Positions 1 through 7,924 of a stretch of DNA of 10,000 nucleotides are shown piece by piece. The position numbers and the translations under genes are program-made. The notes under the pieces are model-generated. The model was given only the letters and a program-made list of their open reading frames with translations, was not told the origin of the DNA and searched no databases. Location: assembly GCA_003024985.2 (NCBI GenBank), contig PXIH01S0000539.1, one strand, 5' to 3'. This stretch comes from Euperipatoides rowelli. Taxonomy: Eukaryota; Onychophora; Udeonychophora; Euonychophora; Peripatopsidae. Every line of letters begins with the position of its first letter. The first letter of the stretch is position 1.

Positions 1-32
1 TTTCAGTACCTGGTATCAGTGAGTTGTGAAAC

Positions 33-1765
33 ATGGCAAACCGAGGCTTGAACTAAGAAACATCAGAGAAATATTTCAGATTTTATTAGAAAAGTGTACC
101 ATGCTACTTTGGAGCGAAGCTGGGAGAAAAGGACAAAACATGGGCCCCACACAAAGTTTGTTTTGTTTGTGTAGAAGATTTAAGAAAGTGGTCTAAAAGT
201 AAAAAGAAAGCATTCAGATTTGGAATCCCAATGATATGGAGGGAGCCCAAAAATCACAGTGATGACTGATATTTTTGCACTATTGATGTTAGAGGCTATA
301 ATTCTAAAAATAAGTAAGTTATTTTGTACCCAAATCTTCCATCAGCTCTACGACCTGTTCCTCATAGTCCAGAGACTCCTGTCCCTCTTCCACCAAAGAC
401 ATTAGACAATTCATCTATTTATTTTGATTTAGATAGTGTTGATCAAGAATTTCAGTATGATATAGGAAGTCAAGCCCCTCAACTGTTTATTCAGAATGAG
501 CTCAATGATTTAGTGAGAGATTTAGGATTACCTAAGGATTCTGCTGACCTATTAGGCTCCAGTTTGAAAGCAAAAAAATTGTCAGGTGGAACGTCTTTTT
601 ATTGGTATAGAAGCAGAGAACAGGAGTTTACTCCTTACTTTTCACAAGAGGGTGACTTAGTGTACTGTAGTGACATAATTGGTTTGATGCAGAAATTTGG
701 CATTGAGTACAAAGTTGATGAATGGGAACTTTTTGTTGATTCATCAAAAAGAAGTCTAAAAGCTGTTCTATTGAACAATGGGAAAAATTATGCTTCTGTA
801 CCTGTTGGTCATTCGGTACAACTCAAACAAAGTTATGAAAATCTGGAATTTATCCTCAAAAAGATCAAATACATAGATCATGACTGGATGCTTTGTGGAG
901 ACCTGAAAGTATTGTACATGCTTCTTGGTCAGCAGGATGGATATATACTAAGTTCCCCTGTTTCCTATGTGAGTGGGACAGCCGAGCAAGAAGTTAACAC
1001 TGGGAGCAAAAACATTGGTCAGTAAGATCTCTGGAACCAGGAAACAAAAACATTTTGCGTGAATGTCTTGTCAACCCAAAGAAAATACTGCTACCACCTC
1101 TTCACATAAAGCTGGGTCTTATGAAACAGTTTGTAAAGGTGTTGTCAAAGACTGGAAATTGATTTCAGTACCTCTGCAAGATGTTCTCTCGCCTATCAGA
1201 AGCCAAACTAAAAGAGGGTATTTTAATTAACCAGACATAAGAAAACTGATGTCAGATCAAAACTTTATTACTACGATGAATGAAGTTGAAAAAGAGGCTT
1301 GGGTTGCCTTTAAAAGTGTGATTAATAAGTTTCTAGGNATGTCAGATCAAAACTTTATTACTACGATGAATGAAGTTGAAAAAGAGGCTTGGGTTGCCTT
1401 TAAAAGTGTGATTAATAAGTTTCTAGGAAACAACAAGGATNNTGNATATGNAGTNATTGTTGAAAATATGCTGAAAAAATTTAAAGCCTTGGGATGCTCA
1501 ATGAGCATAAAAATTCACTTATTGAATGCACACTTGGATTTTTCCCCCATAAAATCTTGGCGCTGTCAGTGAAGAACAGGGAGAACGTTTCCATCAAGAC
1601 ATAAAGGAGATGGAATGAAGGTACCAGGGTAGATGGAACTTAAATATGATGGGGGATTACTGTTGGATGCTACATTGTGAAGATCCAAAAGAATCACACA
1701 TGAGGAAAAGCAAAAAGCGCAGCTTCACAAGCAAAAGAAAAAGGCATTATATGGTCTTTGATTAA
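33..1765 (+). pseudogene. Broken copy of a multicopy arthropod protein family of unknown function
   Basis: The reading frame can be followed almost end to end but is broken. The best uninterrupted part is 318-944, with segments such as YPNLPSALRPVPHSPE, GDLVYCSDIIGLMQKFGIEY, SSKRSLKAVLLNNG and CGDLKVLYMLLGQQ. It continues in other frames with PCFLCEWDSRA (956-988), ILLPPLHIKLGLMKQFVK (about 1088-1138), LSEAKLKEG, IRKLMSDQNF, and a C-terminus containing EEQGERFHQDIKEME and NMMGDYCWMLHCED, ending at TAA 1763-1765. In-frame stops lie at 267 (TGA), 315 (TAA), 995 (TAA), 1160 (TGA) and 1616 (TGA). Frameshifts lie near 105, at 941-947 (a TA-dinucleotide gain), near 1219-1230 and near 1540-1556. From memory, this family occurs in many arthropod genomes in many copies, usually labelled uncharacterised, with paired Cys and the FHQDI motif conserved. 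I do not know its function. The first 70 bases (33-104) are the least certain part. No introns are apparent. Confidence 0.82.
1249..1428 (+). repeat. Exact 89-bp tandem duplication inside the pseudogene, joined by an N
   Basis: Positions 1249-1337 and 1339-1427 are identical base for base; both begin ATGTCAGATCAAAAC and end TTCTAGG. The single base between them (1338) is N, so the period is 90 bp and the frame is kept, which makes one 30-codon segment read twice. More ambiguous bases follow at 1441, 1442, 1445, 1451 and 1455. The surrounding pseudogene is clearly diverged, so perfect identity plus ambiguous bases points to a consensus or gap-joining fault rather than a biological duplication. 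Confidence 0.95.
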
Positions 1766-2301
1766 GTTGACAGGAAAATAATCTTATTTTAATACTATTT
1801 GAAATTAAATAAATCCAGTAATTACCATTAAATGTTTTATTTTATTACTTTTCACTATTATGTTCAATAAGTTTAATCACTGAGCTAAAACGTGCCAAAT
1901 GCAAGTTGTGAAAAAACTGTGGGTGGAGAAAAACTAAGGTCATTTTTGGTTTCAGCACCCCAAAAAAACATAAATACAGTATATATTAAAAAAAAGCTTT
2001 TATGAGGTTAAAAAACGCAGGCCTGTGTTATTTGGCTAAACTACTTTTGAAATCATCTTAAACATGAGGCTATATTCAATAGAAACTGAGAAATAACAAT
2101 CAACATTTGAATATATTGTATTTATTTATATATATTTTTTTAAATAAATTTTATATTCATAATGCTAAAAAATATTACTACATTAATTAAGCACGACTTC
2201 CATGTTTTTAGCAAACAAATATAGTGATTGGCCATGCCCGACCATGAGTGCCAGAAAGAAGTCTAACATACTCTCATAATGATGCAATGTACTGTAATTT
2301 T
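1766..2301. other. 3' flank of the pseudogene and AT-rich spacer
   Basis: No gene is visible here. A possible polyadenylation signal AATAAA occurs at 1808-1813, about 45 bases after the pseudogene stop. A stretch near 1897-1985, including a GCACCCC followed by an A-run and TACAGTAT, may be part of the same repeated unit's 3' untranslated region, but I cannot verify that. The rest (about 2090-2180) is mostly A/T with TATATA runs. Confidence 0.4.
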
Positions 2302-2326
2302 CCTGTTACACGGGCATCAAAAATTT
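2302..2326 (+). repeat. Outlying fragment of the tandem repeat
   Basis: This 25-base piece, CCTGTTACACGGGCATCA followed by AAAATTT, matches the GTTACACGGGCATCA module that recurs in the tandem array starting about 75 bases downstream. It suggests the array once extended further left and was eroded, or that the module also moves separately. Confidence 0.6.
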
Positions 2327-2465
2327 GTTATTTGGCACTACTATGTAGCTACTTATTATACATTTACTCAAGTGGGTTTCTTTTTTGAGAAAACACCTTA
2401 TAAAGTTCCTAAAAATAGTTCCTAGATGGCGCTGTTACTGGCTTCGGAACACGGCTACGAATAAG

Positions 2466-2478
2466 CCCGTTACACGGG
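2466..2478. repeat. Self-complementary module CCCGTTACACGGG in unit 1
   Basis: CCCGT and ACGGG are perfectly complementary around a three-base TAC loop. The same 13 bases occur in unit 2 at 2670-2682, and degenerate relatives occur near 2495-2510 and 2302-2316. Recurrence at matched places in the units shows it is part of the repeat rather than chance. Confidence 0.75.
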
Positions 2479-2728
2479 CATCAAACATTTTTAAGCTCGT
2501 TACACAGGCATCACTCACTCTCACATAAGAATTATGATTCTTAATCCATAGTTCCCAGGCCAATAAGCCGGTAACATTAAAGTTTCTAAAAATAGTTATA
2601 GATGGCGCTGTTAAGGCTTCGGACACGGCTTTGAATAAGCCCCTTTACATGGAATCAAACATTTTTAAGCCCGTTACACGGGCATCACACACTCTCTCTC
2701 ACATAAGGATTACGATTCTTAATCCATA

Positions 2729-2753
2729 GTTACCGGGCCGATAAGCCCGTAAC
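2729..2753. repeat. Imperfect palindrome at the repeat-unit boundary
   Basis: GTTACCGGGC on the left faces GCCCGTAAC on the right, with one extra C in the left arm. The corresponding place in unit 1 (about 2550-2574) carries a decayed version, GTTCCCAGGC with GCCGGTAAC. It shares the GTTAC(A)CGGGC word with the internal modules, in both orientations. Confidence 0.7.
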
Positions 2754-2809
2754 ATTAAAGTTTATAAAAATAGTTCATAGATGGCGCTGTTACTGGCTTC
2801 GGAACACTC

Positions 2810-3004
2810 TTTCCAATTAATATATAGGATAATACAGACTCATGATGTTCAGATTGAGTTACTGATATTCATTCAAGGTTTCTTATTATTAAAAAAAAAA
2901 AAAAAACGGGACAATATGGCAATAAGGGACTGTCTCAATATGCCTTGTTTGGATATCGAGACAGAGGAGTCAATTTTTAAGGGACGTTTTCATTAAAAAC
3001 AGGA
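2810..3004. other. Spacer with a 16-base A-run; no gene seen
   Basis: The sequence holds an uninterrupted run of 16 A at 2891-2906, followed by CGGGACAATATGGCAATAAGGG and a short inverted pair, CTGTCTC with GAGACAG. A 71-codon open frame starts inside the tandem repeat and runs through the A-run (Lys run); it has no gene-like character and I do not call it. The A-run could be the tail of an old retroposed insertion, but no matching target duplication was found. Confidence 0.4.
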
Positions 3005-3860
3005 CAGATTCGAACCTTAAATATGACAGTGGTCTATAATCGGTTGAATATCTATTTTGTATAGTATTGAGAAAAGTTGTGGATATAGCTGATCAAATGA
3101 TCTATGTAACATGAAATATTTTCTCTGCATTTGAATTTTCATTGTGTGATTGAAGATTAGTTCATTATCAATCACAATTCCTAAGTTTTATGAGATGATT
3201 TTCTCTGACACTTACACCCATCAATTTTAAAATTGGTCAATAAATTACACCGTGGTTCAACATGCGTGTTTTATCAGAATTGAGACAATTTTCTTTACAC
3301 CATTTAGATATTTTTTTGTATGTCATTTTGAAGTATGTCTATATCAGTCTGTGATTTAATTTCTCTAAAAACCTTAATCTTGTCTGCAAGGGGGTTATAG
3401 GAACAGATTTATTTTTTGAGATCAGAAGTATATACACTATATGTATCAAAGCATCTGGACAAGGTGTGATCAATTCTAACATAAAACCTCCATATGATAA
3501 AAATGATTGAATCCATTTCACAAGCTGATTATCAATTTTCATATTTAAAAGTTTTTCTATGAGTAAGGATGTAAGTTATAACATTATTAAATGCTCCACT
3601 TATGTCATAAAAACACTATGATAACAGGGTTGCTTCTCTCTAAGCATTTGTGTCCATAAATAGATTTAGTAATCAAAAAGATCACTCACATAGCCTTTTC
3701 CTTTACGAAACCCAACTGATATAATGAAATAATGTTATACTCTATATAATAATTTAGTCTCAATATAATTTTCTCTGCTATTTTGCGAAAAGTACAAATG
3801 ATTGATATCGATCATAATTTTTTAATTCACCTGAAAGAGAATCAATGTGGGATTTGGTCA
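3005..3860 (-). mobile_element. Decayed non-LTR retrotransposon (LINE) reverse transcriptase fragment
   Basis: Read on the minus strand, pieces of a LINE reverse transcriptase appear in order across several frames. They are a diverged NYRPIS-to-AEKI fingers region (about 3780-3835), GFRKGKG (3694-3714), motif A as FYDISGAFNNV (3580-3612), KIDNQLVKWIQSFLS (near 3495-3540), ADKIKVFREIKSQTDIDILQ (about 3328-3387), a KWCKENC thumb segment, a LGIVIDNELIFNH-like segment, and LYKIDIQPIIDHCHI at the C-terminal end (about 3022-3067). The longest open piece is only 67 codons (3339-3542). Two catalytic positions are altered: the second Asp of motif A is Asn, and the FADD box reads ADK. This order and wording fit the jockey/CR1-type RT lineage, but the clade is uncertain. 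There is no endonuclease and no 3' end that I can define. It is a dead, 5'-truncated copy. Confidence 0.78.
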
Positions 3861-4517
3861 ATGCTGCCGTCCTGGTATTTTCAAAAAAAAATTCTAATGT
3901 TCATAGTCAATAAGAGCAATATTATATTATAAATCTTTAATGGTGCAAAAAGAAGCAAATTTATTATACACTCATTACATATTATAATAATAATAATAAC
4001 AAATTAATAGTATTAGTAATTCAAACTGATCTAAACTGTTGTAAAAAGTTACAAAGACAAACATGTGCAATTTATTTCTAAAACAAAAAAATCTAAGTAT
4101 GCTCTGCAAATCCATATTTCATTATCGATAATTCACTCTGGAAGCGTTGGCCATTTTATAACAAAGCGGAACACAAAACTGCAATATCCCTCCACTCCCA
4201 CCCCCCAAAAAAACTAGAAATACTGTATATTTATTTTTTGTAGTCGTCCTCTACCTGTAGTATATACTGGAGATATTTCTTTTTTTACTTTTACGCTTTC
4301 TCGTAAAGCAAAGGCTTAAATTTGAATAAACAAATATTGTTTTAATGAATTGTTTTAAAAATAAATAGTTCAAGATTTTATTTATTCTTATAGAGTTTAC
4401 CGAAAAAGTATGTGATACATCAAGTAATTGGAAAACACAATTTTGACAATATGCAAAGTTGCACTCAATCTTGAATTCAGTTTTCTTCTTGTTTATGAAC
4501 TGTACATAAATTTGATC
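3861..4517. other. AT-rich spacer with an ATA/TAA microsatellite; no gene seen
   Basis: An interrupted TAA/ATA run lies at about 3982-4000 (ATTATAATAATAATAATAAC). A short C-run followed by an A-run lies near 4196-4212. The longest open frame on either strand overlapping this region is a minus-strand frame of 123 codons at 4251-4622. It is rich in Lys, Asn, Phe and Ile, as expected from random AT-rich sequence, and shows no recognisable motif. Confidence 0.4.
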
Positions 4518-4539
4518 AGTTGTCCCTCTAGGGACAACT
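4518..4539. repeat. Perfect 10-bp inverted repeat with 2-bp spacer
   Basis: AGTTGTCCCT (4518-4527) and AGGGACAACT (4530-4539) are exact reverse complements separated by CT. It stands out as a GC-richer island in very AT-rich surroundings. No target duplication or flanking element was found, so its origin is unknown. Confidence 0.8.
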
Positions 4540-5021
4540 TTATTTGTGAAATTTACTGTAATTTGCCTTTTAAGTAGATATAAGCTAAACACAAAATTCA
4601 TCAACAAATTATTAATATCCATTTTAGATGAGAAAAGGATGACTTTTTTTTAACATTTTAATGATAGTTCTCATCCTCCCCTCCTCCTCCACCTTCCTAG
4701 ACTATTAAAAAATATTGACTTTCATAAACACAAACTTATTTACATCACCCACTTATCATGTAAGCTCGCTCAAAAGTCAATATTTAAAATTCTTTAGTCA
4801 GATTCCAATAACACAACTGATTCATTTAGAAATTAATAAACACTTGATACCTAGATGACAGAAAGTCAAAAGAGGCTTAACAAAACTCTATTTCTTCTAT
4901 ATAAAATTATAAAATAAAGTTTACATAAAAAAGAAATTGGTAAAGAATGAAGTTCATTTTAAAATGGACGTGACCTGAACTATTTCTTTTTTTTAAAAAA
5001 AATGAACATGAACTTGAGAAG
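4540..5021. other. AT-rich spacer; only weak inverted repeats
   Basis: A 12-bp inverted pair, AATATTGACTTT at 4711-4722 and AAAGTCAATATT at 4773-4784, encloses 50 bases. GTTCATTTTAAAATGGAC near 4952-4969 is an almost perfect short palindrome. Pyrimidine-rich CTCCTCCTCC lies at about 4680-4690. Nothing coding is supported. Confidence 0.4.
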
Positions 5022-5228
5022 TTATTTTTTTTTTGGATATGAATTTAGAATTGAAACTTTCTCTTTTTTAAAATTAACTTTTCTCATCACTGTGAGGAGA
5101 GTTGTACACTGCTCTTTCACAATTTGAACCATCCTTAACTCAAGGCTTTTAACTCCACTATCATCCCATCCAATAGATTGTAATGCTCTTACACCTGCAC
5201 ATTTTTTTAATGTGCAGGTGTAATAGCA
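5022..5228 (-). other. Short open frame of unknown nature next to the palindrome
   Basis: On the minus strand a frame is open for 68 codons from just after a TAA at 5231-5229 to a TAA at 5024-5022. Its middle reads VRALQSIGWDDSGVKSLELR and is followed by MVQIVKEQCTTLLTVMRKV. This is less Lys/Asn-biased than the other chance frames in the window. A TGCAG that could be a splice acceptor precedes position 5194 on that strand. I do not recognise the peptide. It ends in a Lys run from a homopolymer, so it could be a decayed exon or retrocopy fragment, or chance. Confidence 0.2.
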
Positions 5229-5244
5229 TTACAATCTGTTGGAT
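5168..5244. repeat. Near-perfect 36-bp palindrome (hairpin) with 5-base T loop
   Basis: The left arm 5168-5203 and right arm 5209-5244 are reverse complements at 34 of 36 positions. The two mismatches are at the seventh and twenty-first arm positions, and the first of these would be a G-U pair in RNA. The loop is TTTTT (5204-5208). The core word is TTACACCTGCACATT. It does not extend past the arms, and no flanking duplication is visible. It could be a tiny foldback element or a template-switch inversion of the adjacent sequence. Confidence 0.92.
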
Positions 5245-6039
5245 TTGTCACTACGAGATCCTGATGTGTAATAGACCTGTAAATTGTTTAAGTAGATATC
5301 AACTTCATTTTTAGAACAAATGGAAAACAACATGGAGGAAGTGGATAACCAACAAAAAAGTGCTAGAAGTCGACAAGACAGTACTACCTAATGAGGACAA
5401 TAACCCACCAACATAATGGCAGTTTGGAAAGATAACATTTATGTAAAGGCCAGGATGGTATTCAAAGAGTAGCTACTGTTACGTGTGGGAACAATGTTTT
5501 AAGCACGTTGTAGCAAAACTTTGTGAGCTACTTACAGTATATGTAATTAATTATAATTTTGGATTGTATTTTGATTTGAATTGTTAAGAGTTATTTACAT
5601 TACATTAATGTTTAAATTCTCTAGTGTTTTGTTGAAATTTAAATGTTTCAAGACAAGAAGCATATTTCCCTCTTAATTTGGTAAATGTTCTGTTTGTTTT
5701 TACATTTTTAACAACTATTTTCTAATATACTGTATTTTGGGGTGCTCGAGATTTTTTGTGAGCTTTCACTTTTATTAGCATCTGAAAATGATCCCATGTT
5801 ATAAGAAAAAATAAAGTATATATCACAATCAACACTCATTTTCTTCATTTTTGTTATACTGAGCTTTAAATGGGTGATTAAGAACACAATCTAAATAGCT
5901 TACATTTGTCAATATCAAATTCTTTGAATATTTTTTTTTTCAGATATATAACAGGGAATTTTATTATAGCCTATTTAACAATTTAGAAAGGCTATAATAA
6001 TCATAATTTAATCAATATAAGAAGAAGGCTCTAAGGTTT
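5245..6039. other. AT-rich spacer; no gene firmly supported
   Basis: One 33-codon frame at 5315-5416 (+) reads NKWKTTWRKWITNKKVLEVD and so on, directly after TTTTTAG; it is discussed as a finding but is too short to call. A word ATACTGTATTTTGGGGTGCT near 5727-5746 resembles the reverse complement of the pseudogene 3' flank. A perfect 12-bp stem, TTATTATAGCCT (5961-5972) with AGGCTATAATAA (5989-6000), has a 16-base loop. The remainder is AT-rich with T-runs (for example before 5940). Confidence 0.4.
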
Positions 6040-7375
6040 AGATTGATCTAGAATTTACAAAAATAATGATGATATTGAGTCGGCTGCCAATAACATGGTC
6101 AGATATATAAATTCTATAGAGTATTTTCCTATAAAAAAATTAACAAGGGATCACCACCATGGATAATTGAAAAATAATGAATATGTAGGATCTGAGAAAT
6201 GAAGCCTTCAATGAGAATAACAAATAAATGCTTGACAAACTAAATGTGAAAATCAAAAATCTTAGTATAAAAAAATTATTGATGATTATGTTGATTCATC
6301 TCAAATTCATGGTTTCATAAAACAATTAATAAACTATGATAAGTAACATTCAGACATTATTTTCTCCAATAAATCACTGCCATACTGTGACAGTTATTTG
6401 TCATTCGGGGCAAACAAAAACCCACCATTAGTAAAGAATATACATTATAAAAAAAGCCTCTCATCTGACATCCTTTTGAATGAAAGAAGTGTTATCAAAG
6501 ACTCAGGAAAACAGATCCCAAACAAGCGATTGCTCTGTATTTAATATATTTTATATGGAGAGAGTATGCAACAGAGCTCAAAGATCCTGTACCTCTCTGT
6601 TTAACCTGTTATTGTTTACTGGAGAGTGTACATTGGTGTAGAAAACTTCAAACTTAGTCCCTATTACAAAAACATCACTCAATCCCCAACAGATTAAACC
6701 AATAACTATATCATCTCCTATAGTGAAAATATGTGAAAAACACATACTGTATAATATTCTTTCTAATTCCAAAAATGGATGTTTTTCAATTTGGAGGAAT
6801 CCCCAATAGATCTACCTTACAATATTTAGCAATATATTTGGATTGAGTGACCAGGTAATTGAAAGACCGCTCTACATCAATGTGTACCATAATCACTGAC
6901 TTTGCCAAAGCATTTGACAACTTGGATCATGGCATATTTCTTAAGAAATTAAGAGTAAATTACAGTTAGAATTTGTGAATTAGATAGCATCCTTCCTGTC
7001 GAATAGAGTTCAATGAGTTAAATGCCAACCAATCTTTCAATTAACTTAAATTCATATGCAACAATGGAGTGTTACAAGATTGTTATGGGAGGTTTCATTT
7101 TTGCCACATTTGTAAATGAGATAGTGATTGTGCCTATCACTTAAATACATAAACAATCTAACCATATCATGCCCAATTGATAGGTCACACTATGTTCTAT
7201 TGCAAATTTTTTGTATGGTCAATTTTGTGATATTAAAATGCNTTTGAATCCAGCCAAATGTTGCACAATAACACGTTTTTTTTTTTAAAAAAATAGACTT
7301 TAACCCTTGATGATGAAAAATTTAAAGAGGTGGACAGTATCAACAACCTGGGAGTATGGATTCAGTTTGATCATA
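6040..7375 (+). mobile_element. Decayed LINE, 5' part: linker and reverse transcriptase, split by a later insertion
   Basis: The translation, spread over all three forward frames, follows a LINE ORF2. The region between endonuclease and RT is weak (INSIEYFPIKKLTR near 6100-6150, then IIDDYVDSSQIHGF near 6274-6315). FAEELKDPV-like and GECTLV precede the fingers. Next come PITKTSLNPQQIKPITISSP (about 6658-6717) and VKICEKHILYNIL. QFGGIPNRSTLQYLAIYLD (6787-6843) matches the RT QFG..RST motif, followed by a stop where Trp is expected. Motif A, TIITDFAKAFDNLDHGI (6886-6936), is intact with both Asp at 6898 and 6916. LNPAKC (7244-7261) and NNLGVWIQFDHK (7342-7377) follow. The GxPQG and FADD boxes at about 7060-7180 are decayed; I cannot find the catalytic DD. 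One ambiguous base lies at 7242. The frame resumes at 8024. The protein resembles RTE/jockey-like RTs and differs from the minus-strand LINE at 3005-3860. Confidence 0.8.
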
Positions 7376-7476
7376 AAGGTAAAATGTAACAGATTTTTTA
7401 AAAAAAATTTATTATTGATTTTCAAAGGTAATTACTACTAAAAAAAAAATTCCACTGGGAAAAAAATTATTTAAAA
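7376..7476 (+). repeat. Left terminal inverted repeat of the TA-target element
   Basis: It pairs with 7925-8023. The outer 24 bases differ at one position only (A versus C at the sixth base). Further in, A-run length and single-base changes accumulate, and pairing is still traceable to TTCCACTGGG and TTATTTA. Confidence 0.85.
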
Positions 7477-7924
7477 TGCTTAAAAAAAAGTTATTTAAAG
7501 ATAAAATTAAGACTATTGCTATCCTCAGTCTGAGATTACAAATTGAAACTTTCACATTTTTTGAGGGGTCCGAGATTAATTTGATGACAAAACTGTTTCT
7601 ACAGCTGTTTTCTATGTAATAATTTAAAATGTAAATAGAGGTATGTTCAACTTGTATTAAAGGTCATTTTGACTTTTAAAAAAACAAATTGGACCATAAT
7701 AGCACAAAGGATGAATTTGATTGATTTTTACAAGTAATTAAACAATTAGTCCATATGATTTCCAGCCTTAAGCTGACAAAGATAGTAAATATTCTATAGT
7801 TAAGAATAGCAAGCTCTATTCATCCCAAAACAATGACATCAGAAAATATCTCCCCTGGTGTGTACAGTGGACAATGTTGTTTTAAGCGGGAGGAGCTAAA
7901 GACAATTATTTTAAAAATTGAATT

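Larger units (their letters stand above)
2402..2809 (+). repeat. Tandem repeat, unit about 177 bp, 2.3 copies
   Basis: Unit 1 is 2402-2578 (177 bp), unit 2 is 2579-2756 (178 bp) and unit 3 is a partial copy from 2757 to about 2809. Each unit begins AAAGTT, then CTAAAAATAGTT or similar, then AGATGGCGCTGTTA, then GGCTTCGG and ACACGGCT. Later come CCCGTTACACGGGCATCA modules, a CACTCTC stretch, CTTAATCCATAGTTACC and a GC-rich palindrome before the next AAAGTT. Units 1 and 2 differ by scattered substitutions and small indels, so the duplication is not recent. The GC content is clearly above its AT-rich surroundings. An AGATGGCGCT core occurs in dispersed arthropod repeats I remember, but I cannot name this family. 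A 63-codon open frame on the minus strand here (2435-2626) is only repeat sequence and is not a gene. Confidence 0.9.

Noticed and set aside
1249-1572. A separate 107-residue protein starting at an internal ATG
   Set aside because: The ATG is an internal Met of the pseudogene family, and the duplicated segment with ambiguous bases is probably an assembly fault.
2435-2626. 63-codon minus-strand frame
   Set aside because: It lies across two units of the tandem repeat and follows the repeat, not a protein family.
2391-2906. SINE ending in the 16-A tail at 2891-2906
   Set aside because: No RNA polymerase III promoter boxes or flanking target duplication were found; the repeat is tandem rather than SINE-like.
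2781-2996. 71-codon plus-strand frame
   Set aside because: It starts in the tandem repeat and reads through a 16-base A-run as Lys; no protein character.
4251-4622. 123-codon open frame on the minus strand
   Set aside because: Its composition is what random AT-rich DNA gives (Lys, Asn, Phe, Ile), there is no motif, and it overlaps the 10-bp palindrome without relation to it.
4699-4799. Small MITE bounded by the GACTA…TATTGACTTT inverted pair
   Set aside because: Only 12 bases pair exactly, the outer parts do not align without gaps, and no target duplication is visible.
6578-6772. 64-codon minus-strand frame
   Set aside because: It is the antisense shadow of the RT fingers region of the plus-strand LINE.
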